Below, one piece after another: positions 27,989 through 36,463 of a stretch of 64,000 bases of DNA. The stretch is from Acinetobacter pittii (GTDB taxonomy: Bacteria; Pseudomonadota; Gammaproteobacteria; Pseudomonadales; Moraxellaceae). The notes beneath the pieces are model-generated. The model was given only the letters and a program-made list of their open reading frames with translations. It did not search any database and was not told the DNA's origin. How positions within the stretch are numbered: the first letter of the stretch is position 1; every line of letters begins with the position of its first letter. The position numbers and the translations under genes are program-made. The stretch spans positions 3,720,001 to 3,784,000 of the forward strand of contig NZ_CP139249.1 in NCBI RefSeq assembly GCF_034064985.1, read 5' to 3'.

Positions 27989-28654
27989 TTAAAAAGGCAC
28001 TTGTGATTCAATGATCACATCCGTTCCATTTAATGGATGCTGGAAAGCCAAATATGCAGCATGTAAGGCCATGCGGTTTAAGTGAAAACGTTTAGGTTCA
28101 GGATGATATAACTTATCACCCATAATCGGATGTCCTATATGCATCATGTGGACGCGTAACTGATGTGAACGTCCTGTTACAGGTTCAAGCAATACTCGAC
28201 TTTGATCGGTTTTTCCATCATAAACCAAAGGCTGAAACAAGGTTTTAGCGTGTTTACCTAATTCAAAATGTACAATTTGTCTTGGGCGATTTTCCCAGTC
28301 GGTAATGAGCGGAACTTCAACGCTTCCCTCTTCTGCGACTTGGCCTTGCACCAAAGCAATATAATGCTTTTTGACTGTTCTGGCCTGAAACATTTTACTT
28401 ACCGCAACTTCTGCATCACGGTGCTTGGCAAACATAAGTAAGCCTGATGTTGCCATATCTAAACGATGTGTGACCTTCGCTAAAGGGAACTTTTCCAGCA
28501 CCCGTAAATAAGCACTGTCATGATGTTCAGGTAAACGTCCCATAACCGACAACAAACCTGCAGGTTTATCAACCACAACCAAATCATCGTCTTCAAATAA
28601 AATTGAAAGCGGATCTTGTGGCGGAGCGTAAACAAAGTTGTCATTTAAAGGCAT
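27989..28654 (-). CDS. RluA-family pseudouridine synthase
   Basis: A protein of about 221 residues with the catalytic motif VTHRLDMATSGLLMFAKHRD (the Asp of HRLDxxTSG attacks uridine), DDLVVVDKPAGLLSV and GRSHQLRVHMMHIGHPIMGDKLY. RluA enzymes isomerise uridine in 23S rRNA or tRNA. It is short for the family and has no S4 domain, so it is closest to RluA itself. The ATG at 28654 was chosen; an in-frame TTG at 28687 is the alternative and neither has a strong ribosome site. Confidence 0.87.
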   Translation of the reverse strand: MPLNDNFVYAPPQDPLSILFEDDDLVVVDKPAGLLSVMGRLPEHHDSAYLRVLEKFPLAKVTHRLDMATSGLLMFAKHRDAEVAVSKMFQARTVKKHYIALVQGQVAEEGSVEVPLITDWENRPRQIVHFELGKHAKTLFQPLVYDGKTDQSRVLLEPVTGRSHQLRVHMMHIGHPIMGDKLYHPEPKRFHLNRMALHAAYLAFQHPLNGTDVIIESQVPF

Positions 28655-28739
28655 GGTCGTAGAAACAGCAATGGAGCATGGCGGCAAATCATAAAGAAAT
28701 TTCGAACCTACCGCAAAGTAATCTATAACGCTCTACTCA

Positions 28740-28755
28740 TGTTCCACGTGAAACT
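28740..28755. promoter_or_regulatory. parS-like chromosome partition site
   Basis: TGTTCCACGTGAAACT matches 15 of 16 positions of the widely conserved ParB-binding consensus TGTTNCACGTGAAACA. It lies in the short gap between two minus-strand genes. Location close to oriC, suggested by the K locus and mms synteny, is where parS sites are expected. Confidence 0.7.
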
Positions 28756-28765
28756 CAGAAAATCT

Positions 28766-29467
28766 TTATCGTTTTTTATTCATTTCAGCCAAAAGATCGA
28801 GCTGAATTTCTTGAATATGCGCAAGTCTTTCCCATTGATGCGACAAAAGATGGTCCATTTTTTCATGCAAATGGCGAATCTCAAGCTCGGCTTTTAAATT
28901 AATCTGATAGTCATGTTGAGAACGTAAGCGGTCTTTTGCTTCTTGGCGATTTTGGCTCATCATAATAATAGGCGCTTGAATTGCAGCTAAACATGACAAT
29001 ACTAAATTCAGCAAAATAAAGGGATAAGGGTCGACGGGACGTACAACCATCACCACCGTATTTAGAATAATCCAACCTGTCAAAAATAGAGCAAAACAAA
29101 TGAGAAAAGCCCAGCTACCACCAAATGTCGCAATCTTATCTGCTAACTTTTCTCCAAATGTCCAATTCTGATCAAAATCCGACTCTGTATTTCGGCTAAT
29201 CAGCTCATGGCGTTGCATACTGCCAATCACTTCGTTTTCTAAATTAGATAACTCACCCTTTTCCGAGCGTAATAGGGACTGTACATATTTAACTCGATAA
29301 TCTGCCAGATCTGCCCGACAAATAAAGCTTGAGTAATTCCAATCTGGATAGTCTTTTAAAATTTCATCACTAATCACATTACGAATGACTTCACCAGATA
29401 CTAGATCTTTTAACGGAAAATTTTTCCCACAAACGGCGCACTGCCGACACTGATTTTTATTTTCCAT
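28766..29467 (-). CDS. DUF1003 membrane protein with N-terminal zinc-knuckle-like Cys pairs
   Basis: A 233-residue protein. The N-terminus has CRQCAVCGKNFPLKDLVSG, a CxxC-x-x-C pattern suggesting metal binding. Two membrane helices are at about 125-150 and 158-180 (GGSWAFLICFALFLTGWIIL; FILLNLVLSCLAAIQAPIIM), followed by NRQEAKDRLRSQHDYQINLKAE and a helical tail, which is the DUF1003 hallmark. It resembles cyclic-nucleotide-binding-like or Mg-stress proteins annotated only by family; function unknown. Confidence 0.82.
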   Translation of the reverse strand: MENKNQCRQCAVCGKNFPLKDLVSGEVIRNVISDEILKDYPDWNYSSFICRADLADYRVKYVQSLLRSEKGELSNLENEVIGSMQRHELISRNTESDFDQNWTFGEKLADKIATFGGSWAFLICFALFLTGWIILNTVVMVVRPVDPYPFILLNLVLSCLAAIQAPIIMMSQNRQEAKDRLRSQHDYQINLKAELEIRHLHEKMDHLLSHQWERLAHIQEIQLDLLAEMNKKR

Positions 29468-29547
29468 ATTATTCAGCTCTTTATTATGATAATAAGATTA
29501 TTATATAAACAATTTTGGCTGATCACATCGTAAATAAAAATAGTAAT

Positions 29548-30051
29548 CTAACCTAAAATCTGTAAAGTCGCTGGTACGATTTTTCGATGGGCAGGAATTA
29601 CAGGCGCCATATAGAGTCTTCCAAGCCAATTTTTAATATGCACCACTGTAGTTATGGTGAGTACTTGAGTCTTTTCATTCTTGTATATGGATAAAGTCAC
29701 ATTTAAATGCTTGTCATCATCTCCAATCACTAACTCATTTTCGGTACGCTGCAAAAAAGTAAAAATTCCAATTTGGTCGCCTGCCACATATTCACTTTCT
29801 TTTTTATTTGAATCAATTTGCTGAAAACTTCCTAAATCTTTAAGCCCAATCTTTGAAGTAATTTTATTACGCATATTCATGCTCCACTCTACCCATTGCG
29901 GAGTGTGCTGGAATAGCTTAATAAGTTGCTGAAATACATTTAGGTCGGGCTGACCAAGCACAATACTCCACGAATCGTGGAAGTAAGCATTATTCAATTG
30001 AGATGAGATTTGACTGTCGGTAGGTAAAGCAGAAAGATAAGGCTTATTCAT
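29548..30051 (-). CDS. DUF2867 family protein
   Basis: A 167-residue soluble protein with HDSWSIVLGQPDLNVFQQLIKLF near the start, GDQIGIFTFLQRTENELVIGDDDKHLNV in the middle and VVHIKNWLGRLYMAPVIPAHRKIVP at the end. This pattern is that of DUF2867 (SRPBCC-like). No enzymatic role is established. It is monocistronic by position, with 480 bp of non-coding sequence upstream. Confidence 0.75.
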   Translation of the reverse strand: MNKPYLSALPTDSQISSQLNNAYFHDSWSIVLGQPDLNVFQQLIKLFQHTPQWVEWSMNMRNKITSKIGLKDLGSFQQIDSNKKESEYVAGDQIGIFTFLQRTENELVIGDDDKHLNVTLSIYKNEKTQVLTITTVVHIKNWLGRLYMAPVIPAHRKIVPATLQILG

Positions 30052-30189
30052 GAATTATATTCTTGTAAAGTATCGTTTTTATTATAGAGAATTTTTTAGG
30101 GTGTCAAGGGAAAACATCTATGGTTTACTTCAACAATCATAACTTTGTAAGTTATAACCTTGTGCCTATAAACTTTTGATCTATAGCGT

Positions 30190-30330
30190 CCTAAGCCGAA
30201 TCGAGACCTTTTGGGTGAGTACACACTAACGTTATACGTTTTGGTGCATGCTACTCTTTTCGATCCCTATCACACCCTTGAGATATAGTTTAGCCAGCAC
30301 CCCGCGGGATTGTTTTTCTAAGAAAAGCGA
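30190..30330. other. Non-coding gap with nested inverted repeats
   Basis: The 30052-30533 gap contains no credible reading frame. Within it ATCGA (30200), GAGTA (30217) and AACGT (30228) pair in order with ACGTT (30236), TACTC (30252) and TCGAT (30260). Downstream is a CCCGCGGG palindrome (30300-30308). The block is more G+C rich than its flanks. It may be a structured RNA or operator; its strand is unknown. Confidence 0.3.
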
Positions 30331-30533
30331 ATTTTTAATATTTTTGGAAATTTTTACAACATTAAGCCAATTTAAAAGAATTTATTCCCATTTAACCATA
30401 ATTAGTTAAATTTAAATTCCATTTTATTTGTGTTTTTAGGTTTATTTTACCAAGTCATTAATTATTTTGAGTGACAGTACATCAAGAAAATTAAGTCACC
30501 CTTCACTTTTTAACCATGAAGGGCAAAAATCTT

Positions 30534-31733
30534 TTATGAAGAAATAAAACCATGTTTACGGGCATAGTAAACAGTACATAACGCAATCAGGGCAAAAACT
30601 AGCATAAACCACGGAAAAGAAGCCGCCCCAAAACTTTCAAGCAGTCCTCCGCCAATCATTCCACCGAATGCGATAGCAAGGTTAAATACCGTGACCAACA
30701 TCGACTGTGCCACATCTGCTTCATGTTCTGCAGTATTTGCCAAGGCTGTTTGTAATAGTGTTGGAGCCCCACCAAAAGTGGCTCCCCATAACACAACACC
30801 CACCAAGACAACAAAACTTGAGGAACTATAAACACCCAAGAGCGCTGTTGCGATAGCAAAGATAAATAAGCTTAAAAGCGTTATTTTTCTTAATGAACGA
30901 TCGATAAACATGCCTGTAATGAGAATGCCTACAATTGAAGAAATGCCGAATATAAACAGGATAGTCTCAACGTTGTATGTCTGCCCTGTCGAGACCAAAA
31001 AGGGTGAAATATAAGTATAGAGAATGCTATGTGCCAATATCCAAAGAAAGACGACTGCTAAAACAGCTCTAATGCCCGGCATTAAAAGAACTTTTAAAAT
31101 GGGTAACCTTTTTTGCGCTGACTGCCCTACAAAATCAGGAATGCTAAAACGAATCCAGACAAATAAAATCAATGCCAATAAAGACATGATCCAAAACACA
31201 CCACGCCATTCAAACAATGTTCCCAACCACGCACCCAAAGGAACTCCTATTGATAAAGCTATCGGTTGCCCAACCCCAGCGATTGCTAAAGCTCGTCCTT
31301 GATACGATGCAGAGACCATGCGTCTTACATAACCCGCTAAAAGCCCCCAAATAACACCCGCTGCCATCCCTGCAATAAAACGAGCAATTAAAGTCAGAGT
31401 ATAGTCATTTGATAAGGCAGTAATCGCGTTAAATAAAAGTAACCCTGCAATAGCACTGAGTAATAAGGGTCTCCGATTCCAACTACGGGTAAGGCTAATC
31501 AGCGGTATTGCTGCTAAAACAGAACCTAAGGCATACACTGCTATAAGCTGCCCTGCATAAGCTTCTGAAATATGTAAGCCTTGACTGATTTGGGGCAAAA
31601 GCCCTGCTGGCATGGTTTCTGTCATGATGGTCAGAAAGCCTGCAACTGTAAAAGCCAATAGTTTCCAAATTGGTAATTGAATAGAGAATTCATCAGTTAA
31701 CTGATGAGATGTTTCATTACTCTTAGTATTCAT
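30534..31733 (-). CDS. MFS efflux transporter (DHA1 family)
   Basis: A 399-residue 12-helix MFS protein. The N-terminus LAFTVAGFLTIMTETMPAGLLPQIS has motif D1-like residues; loop 2-3 reads SLTRSWNRRPLLL; helix 5 reads AIAGVGQPIALSIGVPLGAWLG, motif C of drug:H+ antiporters (G-x8-G-x3-G-P-x2-G). It probably expels a drug or metabolite. A divergently placed TetR-type repressor gene lies upstream on the same strand, and a repressor-type palindrome lies 120 bp before the start. Confidence 0.85.
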   Translation of the reverse strand: MNTKSNETSHQLTDEFSIQLPIWKLLAFTVAGFLTIMTETMPAGLLPQISQGLHISEAYAGQLIAVYALGSVLAAIPLISLTRSWNRRPLLLSAIAGLLLFNAITALSNDYTLTLIARFIAGMAAGVIWGLLAGYVRRMVSASYQGRALAIAGVGQPIALSIGVPLGAWLGTLFEWRGVFWIMSLLALILFVWIRFSIPDFVGQSAQKRLPILKVLLMPGIRAVLAVVFLWILAHSILYTYISPFLVSTGQTYNVETILFIFGISSIVGILITGMFIDRSLRKITLLSLFIFAIATALLGVYSSSSFVVLVGVVLWGATFGGAPTLLQTALANTAEHEADVAQSMLVTVFNLAIAFGGMIGGGLLESFGAASFPWFMLVFALIALCTVYYARKHGFISS

Positions 31734-31853
31734 AAAGCTTTACTCTCAAATTTCCTTGCAAGGTACTTACTCTGCTCTGCATCGCTATATGCTTGTTTTA
31801 TAAGGCTAGGATGGAAAGGCATTTGTTCTCCATGTGAACTAAAATCATTATTT

Positions 31854-31869
31854 TGGAATGATCGTTCCA
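31854..31869. promoter_or_regulatory. TetR operator, MFS side
   Basis: TGGAATGATCGTTCCA is a 16-bp palindrome with one mismatched pair. It has the same core as the perfect palindrome at 32530, so both are probably bound by the TetR-family protein encoded between them. Confidence 0.75.
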
Positions 31870-31930
31870 GTTTAAGTTAAATAAAAACCTTAACTATTCA
31901 GCTCAACAATAGTTAAGGTTCAATTGAGTT

Positions 31931-32515
31931 TTATAAAACGTTTAAAGCAATTCCGGCCACATCCATTAAACATTGCTTTCTTTGTTCAAGCGGGCTGCCT
32001 TTTCCCAGAACACGTAAGCCTTGAATCGTATTTACAAAAAAACTCGCTAACGCGCGTGGATTTTGGGTAGAAGGAATTTCACCAGATTGTTGAGCTTTAA
32101 TTAACAAAATCTCTAAAGCATGTTGAAGTTTCTGTAGATTACTCACAACAAATTGAGCGACATCTTCATCATGGCCAGCCAGTTCTAAACATGCATTTGC
32201 AACAAGACATCCTTTGTGTTCTGGATCACTTAGCTCATCTTCAACAATATTAAGAAGTAATTGTCGAATAAGTGCTTTCGAAGAACCTGAACCAGACAAT
32301 AGCTTCACATTGTTAAGCGTGGTTAAAAGCTCATAACGCTGTAACGCTTTTTGATAGAGCCCTTGCTTGTTTTGAAAGGTGCTGTAAAGGCTACTTCTAG
32401 ATAATCCCGTACCGTCAACCAAGTCTTGAACTGAAGTTGCAGCATAACCGCGGCGCCAAAAAACCTGCATCGCAGCATCAGCAATTTCATCAGTTTCAAA
32501 TTCTTTTGTTCGCAT
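31931..32515 (-). CDS. TetR-family repressor
   Basis: A 194-residue TetR protein. The N-terminal HTH runs through MQVFWRRGYAATSVQDLVDGTGLSRSSLYSTFQNKQGLYQKALQ (about residues 16-58), and the C-terminus includes KGCLVANACLELAGHD, as in the AcrR/YxaF-like subfamily. It is expected to repress itself and the downstream MFS exporter: palindromes of the same sequence sit before both genes. The ligand is unknown. Confidence 0.9.
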   Translation of the reverse strand: MRTKEFETDEIADAAMQVFWRRGYAATSVQDLVDGTGLSRSSLYSTFQNKQGLYQKALQRYELLTTLNNVKLLSGSGSSKALIRQLLLNIVEDELSDPEHKGCLVANACLELAGHDEDVAQFVVSNLQKLQHALEILLIKAQQSGEIPSTQNPRALASFFVNTIQGLRVLGKGSPLEQRKQCLMDVAGIALNVL

Positions 32516-32529
32516 AATTAGACTTAACG

Positions 32530-32543
32530 GGAACGATCGTTCC
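32530..32543. promoter_or_regulatory. TetR operator, autoregulatory
   Basis: GGAACGATCGTTCC is a perfect 14-bp palindrome 15 bp upstream of the tetR start. It is the partner of the site at 31854. Confidence 0.78.
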
Positions 32544-32764
32544 AGTTAATTTATGTTAGGAAAATAGAGAAGTCAAACTAATAATTATTTTATCAGCATA
32601 TGTTTAGTCGTCTAGCTCATACAAAATAGACTTACTCATTACTGCTATTAAGTGTTTTTATTCTTTGCGTACTATTCTCAGAGATAACTTTTGCGCTTGA
32701 ATATATTATAAAAACATATTATAAATTATTTCTAACCAAATAATTGGTTTTTTGGAACTTTATA

Positions 32765-33466
32765 ATGAACAACAATATTATAATTTTTGGTTATGGAACG
32801 GGTATCTCCAAAGCTATAGCACATAAATTTGGTAAAGAAGGCTATAAAATCGGTTTAGTGGCACGAAACGCTCAAAAACTCGAAAAAGCCATTTTAGAAC
32901 TTAAAACTCAAGGTATTGAAGCTTACGCTTTTACATGTGATTTAGCGGTTCTTGAAGATATACCAAATCTTATTAATCGTATTAAAGACCGATTAGGAGA
33001 GATTAAAAATATTCATTGGAATGCTTTCCATGATATTGAAGGAAATATCTTAGAAACCCCTCCACTAGAGCTTACTAAAAGCTTTCATATTCGTGTTTCG
33101 AGCTATATTGCGAAGGTTCAAGCTTGCTTAGGCGATTTAGAGAAGAACCACGGTAGCATTTTATCGACAAACGGAATTTTTGCTTTCGATGCAGTTGGTA
33201 TCGACTTGGTGGCTAAAGAATATTCATCCTTAGCAACCACCGCTGCCGCTCAATACAAAACCACCAATTTACTTGCTCATAGTCTAGCGGACTCAAATGT
33301 TTATGTGAGCCAAGTGATTGTGAATGGTTTCGTTGATGGGACATCTGGAGCACAAGATAAGACCTACACGGTACATCCAGAAACCATTGCGGAGCAGTTC
33401 TGGTACTTACACCAGCATAAACAAGAAACTGTCTCCTTTTGTGGTGAAGCTATTCAAGCTGCTTAA
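32765..33466 (+). CDS. Short-chain dehydrogenase/reductase-like protein, catalytic residues degenerate
   Basis: A 233-residue SDR-fold protein. The dinucleotide loop IIIFGYGTGISKAIAHKFG opens the protein, GLVARNAQKLEKA gives the cofactor-selecting strand, and STNGIFAFD carries the Ser-strand. The usual YxxxK helix is replaced by LATTAAAQYKTTNLLAHSLA, in which the catalytic Tyr is not visible, so it may be inactive or act in a different way. It is on the plus strand next to the TetR operator at 32530 and could be part of that regulon. Start has GGAA. Confidence 0.75.
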   Translation: MNNNIIIFGYGTGISKAIAHKFGKEGYKIGLVARNAQKLEKAILELKTQGIEAYAFTCDLAVLEDIPNLINRIKDRLGEIKNIHWNAFHDIEGNILETPPLELTKSFHIRVSSYIAKVQACLGDLEKNHGSILSTNGIFAFDAVGIDLVAKEYSSLATTAAAQYKTTNLLAHSLADSNVYVSQVIVNGFVDGTSGAQDKTYTVHPETIAEQFWYLHQHKQETVSFCGEAIQAA

Positions 33467-33552
33467 ACTATTTCTTATGGCAGAAGAAGCGTAATAAATT
33501 ACGCTTCTCTGAAATTTTTTAATTTATAGTTCTATGTCTCAGAAATATTTAA

Positions 33553-34011
33553 TTATTTTTCATACTCTGAAGGATCAATTTTGTATTCTTTGAATAAAAT
33601 TGAACTCACAGAGTCTTTTATACGTTCATCATGTTTAATAATTAAATAAATATCTTTTTTAGTCAGAGGAATTTCTTTTAGTAAATCAGGCAAGTCCTTC
33701 GACCTTATAGCACTGACTTCACTAGGTTGTTTTAAGATATCTGGGTCTTGTTCTTCGAATTTAAAATCTACACCTTGTAAATTGAAATAAACCATAACCC
33801 TTCTGTTCAAAGAGTCACTATCATCATATAAAACAGTTCCTGCAGGAAGGATTGTATATTGTGCATAGTTATCGAAATTCGATGCTATCCGCAAAGGTTT
33901 TTCTAGAACATGAATTTCGGGTGTTTTTGTACTTTTCCAGAAGGAATAGTTTATTAAGGACTGAACGATGAAAAGTAAAATTAGTATGGTAATTAATAAA
34001 TTCTTTTTCAT
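33553..34011 (-). CDS. Membrane-anchored hypothetical protein of the T6SS cargo region
   Basis: A 152-residue protein with an N-terminal membrane anchor (KKNLLITILILLFIVQSLINYSFW) and a charged periplasmic part. Not recognised. It is A+T rich like the other genes between 33.5 and 37.5 kb. Its position behind an effector/immunity cluster allows a role in immunity to an envelope-acting toxin, but nothing in the sequence proves this. Confidence 0.6.
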   Translation of the reverse strand: MKKNLLITILILLFIVQSLINYSFWKSTKTPEIHVLEKPLRIASNFDNYAQYTILPAGTVLYDDSDSLNRRVMVYFNLQGVDFKFEEQDPDILKQPSEVSAIRSKDLPDLLKEIPLTKKDIYLIIKHDERIKDSVSSILFKEYKIDPSEYEK

Positions 34012-34036
34012 ATCTACTTCTTATTAAAAATATCTT

Positions 34037-34393
34037 TTATTCTTTAACTACAAATTCATAGGTTTTAGTTAGCTTATTATCGCCTCGCCCATAAAAATAT
34101 GGATTAATTATAATTTTGTATTTTCCTTTATATTTAGGAATACCTTCTATTTTTATATGATTGTATCAATCTATATCATCTACTGGAGTAATTTGGAAAC
34201 CCTGATTTTCTGGAATATTAGAAGTTAATCCAAAATGTTGTTCTGAGACTTTATCACCTGTAATTTTAATAAATTGACTATATGACTTTCCTACATAAGC
34301 TACTGGGAGCTCATGTGGTTCAATCTTGTAATCTCTACTACACCCTAAAAAACTTGTCATTAAAAACAATATTATTAAGTTTTTAAAGTTCAT
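34037..34393 (-). pseudogene. Lipoprotein gene broken by in-frame TGA
   Basis: A 118-codon frame is interrupted only by TGA at 34168-34166. The first part (MNFKNLIILFLMTSFLGCSRDYKIEPHELPVAYVGKSYSQ...) is a lipoprotein with lipobox FLGC and Cys at residue 18. After the stop the frame continues YNHIKIEGIPKYKGKYKIII to a C-terminal YEFVVKE. The continuation completes an Ig-like beta-domain seen in small lipoproteins near Acinetobacter vgrG genes, so the stop is a recent lesion. The lost residue may have been Gly (GGA to TGA). Confidence 0.75.
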
Positions 34394-34445
34394 CTTTATT
34401 TCTCTAGATTTCGGGCATAATTATAGCCAACCCATTCTAAATCTT

Positions 34446-34961
34446 TTAAAAAATTTTCCACCATTGCTTGTTTTTTCTCTGCTCTTCCGCATCTTTTATA
34501 GCCTTATTAATATCAGCTTCTATTTTATCTTTATTATTATCCCATATCTTATTTAGTACCTGCTCAAGATCTTCTCTGCTCCATAAATGAAATAAGCCAC
34601 TGCTTTCACCCATTGCTTCTATAATTTTTTCATGAACTTTCTGATTATCATAATTTTTTATTTTTTTATTAAACATATCAACAACCAAATCATTAATATT
34701 TGGCTTTATGTCATTATAAAAATCTATTGTCGTATGATCTTCTAAATTATCATCTTGTATAACCCATTTAGGTACGGGTAAATACAGATTAGTAATAATG
34801 ATTTCTATCCGTATAATATTTTTATAATACATAGTCCGCTGCGTACCATTAAATTGAATTGCTATTATTTTTTCTTCATCCCAAGATAATTCTTTCGTTA
34901 AATATGGAGAAGATTTTTCTTCTTTATGATTACTTTCTTGTTTAAAAAAATTAAATAGCAT
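34446..34961 (-). CDS. Hypothetical protein, T6SS cargo region
   Basis: A 171-residue Lys/Asp/Ile-rich protein beginning MLFNFFKQESNHKEEKSS and ending in a charged helix KAIKDAEEQRKNKQWWKIF. No signal peptide or membrane helix. Not recognised. The start at 34961 has AGAGGT. It lies in a low-G+C cluster downstream of a DUF3396 immunity gene, so a second immunity protein is possible. Confidence 0.6.
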   Translation of the reverse strand: MLFNFFKQESNHKEEKSSPYLTKELSWDEEKIIAIQFNGTQRTMYYKNIIRIEIIITNLYLPVPKWVIQDDNLEDHTTIDFYNDIKPNINDLVVDMFNKKIKNYDNQKVHEKIIEAMGESSGLFHLWSREDLEQVLNKIWDNNKDKIEADINKAIKDAEEQRKNKQWWKIF

Positions 34962-34975
34962 TGTTTTACCTCTTT

Positions 34976-35104
34976 TTAAAATACAGTCCAAGCAGTAAAT
35001 GCTTCTAATTCTTTATCGAATGCATCTACCAGTTGATATGCAGCAATCCCCCCAATTGCACCACCAATGAGGATACCAATACCAGAACACTTCCTTGTAT
35101 ACAT
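34976..35104 (-). pseudogene. Short remnant with glycine-zipper membrane segment
   Basis: A 42-residue frame, MYTRKCSGIGILIGGAIGGIAAYQLVDAFDKELEAFTAWTVF, with a glycine-zipper hydrophobic stretch typical of the C-terminus of larger T6SS-linked effectors or chaperones. There is no clear ribosome-binding site. It is probably the 3' end of a deleted gene. Confidence 0.4.
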
Positions 35105-35163
35105 TAAAAAGCCCATCATCTAGATAGGCTCCATAATATTAATAAATTAAATAGATAAAAATA

Positions 35164-36453
35164 TTATTCATTTTCTATATCTAAATACCAAATAGTTTCA
35201 CCCCAAGCATTATCTTCAATCTCAGGCATGATTTCACCTTCTGTAAAGTAGCGCTTTTCCATATTATTTGCAGGACTATACCATTCACCTGCTTTCGGAC
35301 ATATTTCACCACCGAGTACCTTAATTTTATTTTTCTCTAACAGTGCTACATGAATCTTATTGACTCGTTTACCCTCTGGCCAATGGCTATCTTCATCAAA
35401 ACGGGCAATCCATTGTGGAGAGTTCTCTATATCAAATCTTGGGTTCGGATCATCATCCCATGCATCTAAAGTCGTTAATTTTAAATCATTACAACGAATT
35501 GGCTTAATAAGCTCATTTGCCATTACCAATAAATCTGGAACACCCTCTTCAACTGGATAAAGTGATAATTCTCCAAGTCGAATCCATAGACTGTATTTTT
35601 CAGGGTCTGCTGGATCTGGTAATTTGGTAATCTCGATTCGTGGATCATTGAGTTTTAAACGAATTTGTTCTTCAATTAACCCTAGCTTTTCTATCCAATA
35701 AGGTGAAAGCAAAAAACACCATGTTGGGGTTCTTATTCCTGCAGCTAAAGAAGGGGTATAGATAAAGCCATCTGGATCATCATGTGAATGATTCATATTA
35801 GGATGGTCAATATCTAGACCATAAAAATAATCACTAAAAATCCGTTCTACTGTTTCAAACTCTGGTGAAACATAATTAAAGTTCGTTGTTATACCAATTT
35901 CATAACCACTATAAGCCTGTATAGGATTAAGTTTTATGAGCCATTTTTTAATAAATGCATACCATTTGTTTTTATTTTCTCGAAACCACTTATCACCAAA
36001 TGATAACTTTACCGTACTATAGCTCGAATCACCTTCAAATATTTGAGCACAAAATGCCCAACGTGCACTTTGAACAGGAGAGTCTCCTGTTGTTGCTGCA
36101 ATATAATAAACAAAATATTTTTTATAACTCTCGTACATTTGTTCTATCATTTCTTGTCGGGTCTGCTTCCATCTCTCTGATTTTTTCCATGTACTAGCGC
36201 CACTTTTTGATTTTCGATAACGTAACTTAAAGGGCTTATCAATTATTTCATTTTCAAATTCTTCATAAAGATCGATAATTTTATTAGCTACCTCATCCAC
36301 TTCATTATCTTGATGATAAATATAAAAGGTAATGTATGGACAAATACCAAATTCTTGATCTTCCTCACCATAAATAATTGAAGTATCAAGTGGAATATCC
36401 CGTACTAACTCAAAAATCTCTTCATCATTTAAAAAAGTTTCAGATGTACTCAT
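35164..36453 (-). CDS. DUF3396 type VI immunity protein
   Basis: A 429-residue cytosolic protein that lies 10 bp after the VRR-NUC effector. Features of the DUF3396 family: GDKWFRENKNKWYAFIKKWL, AYSGYEIGITTNFNYVSPEFETVERIFSDYFYGLDID, GIRTPTWCFLLSPYWIEKLG and SLWIRLGELSLYPVEEGVPD. DUF3396 proteins protect against T6SS nucleases, including VRR-NUC effectors. It is expected to bind and block the upstream effector in the producer cell (family knowledge plus position). Confidence 0.85.
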   Translation of the reverse strand: MSTSETFLNDEEIFELVRDIPLDTSIIYGEEDQEFGICPYITFYIYHQDNEVDEVANKIIDLYEEFENEIIDKPFKLRYRKSKSGASTWKKSERWKQTRQEMIEQMYESYKKYFVYYIAATTGDSPVQSARWAFCAQIFEGDSSYSTVKLSFGDKWFRENKNKWYAFIKKWLIKLNPIQAYSGYEIGITTNFNYVSPEFETVERIFSDYFYGLDIDHPNMNHSHDDPDGFIYTPSLAAGIRTPTWCFLLSPYWIEKLGLIEEQIRLKLNDPRIEITKLPDPADPEKYSLWIRLGELSLYPVEEGVPDLLVMANELIKPIRCNDLKLTTLDAWDDDPNPRFDIENSPQWIARFDEDSHWPEGKRVNKIHVALLEKNKIKVLGGEICPKAGEWYSPANNMEKRYFTEGEIMPEIEDNAWGETIWYLDIENE

Positions 36454-36463
36454 GTAATATTCC

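Noticed and set aside
28740..28755. The parS match as part of a coding or terminator hairpin
   Set aside because: The arms lack a T-run and match the ParB consensus far too closely.
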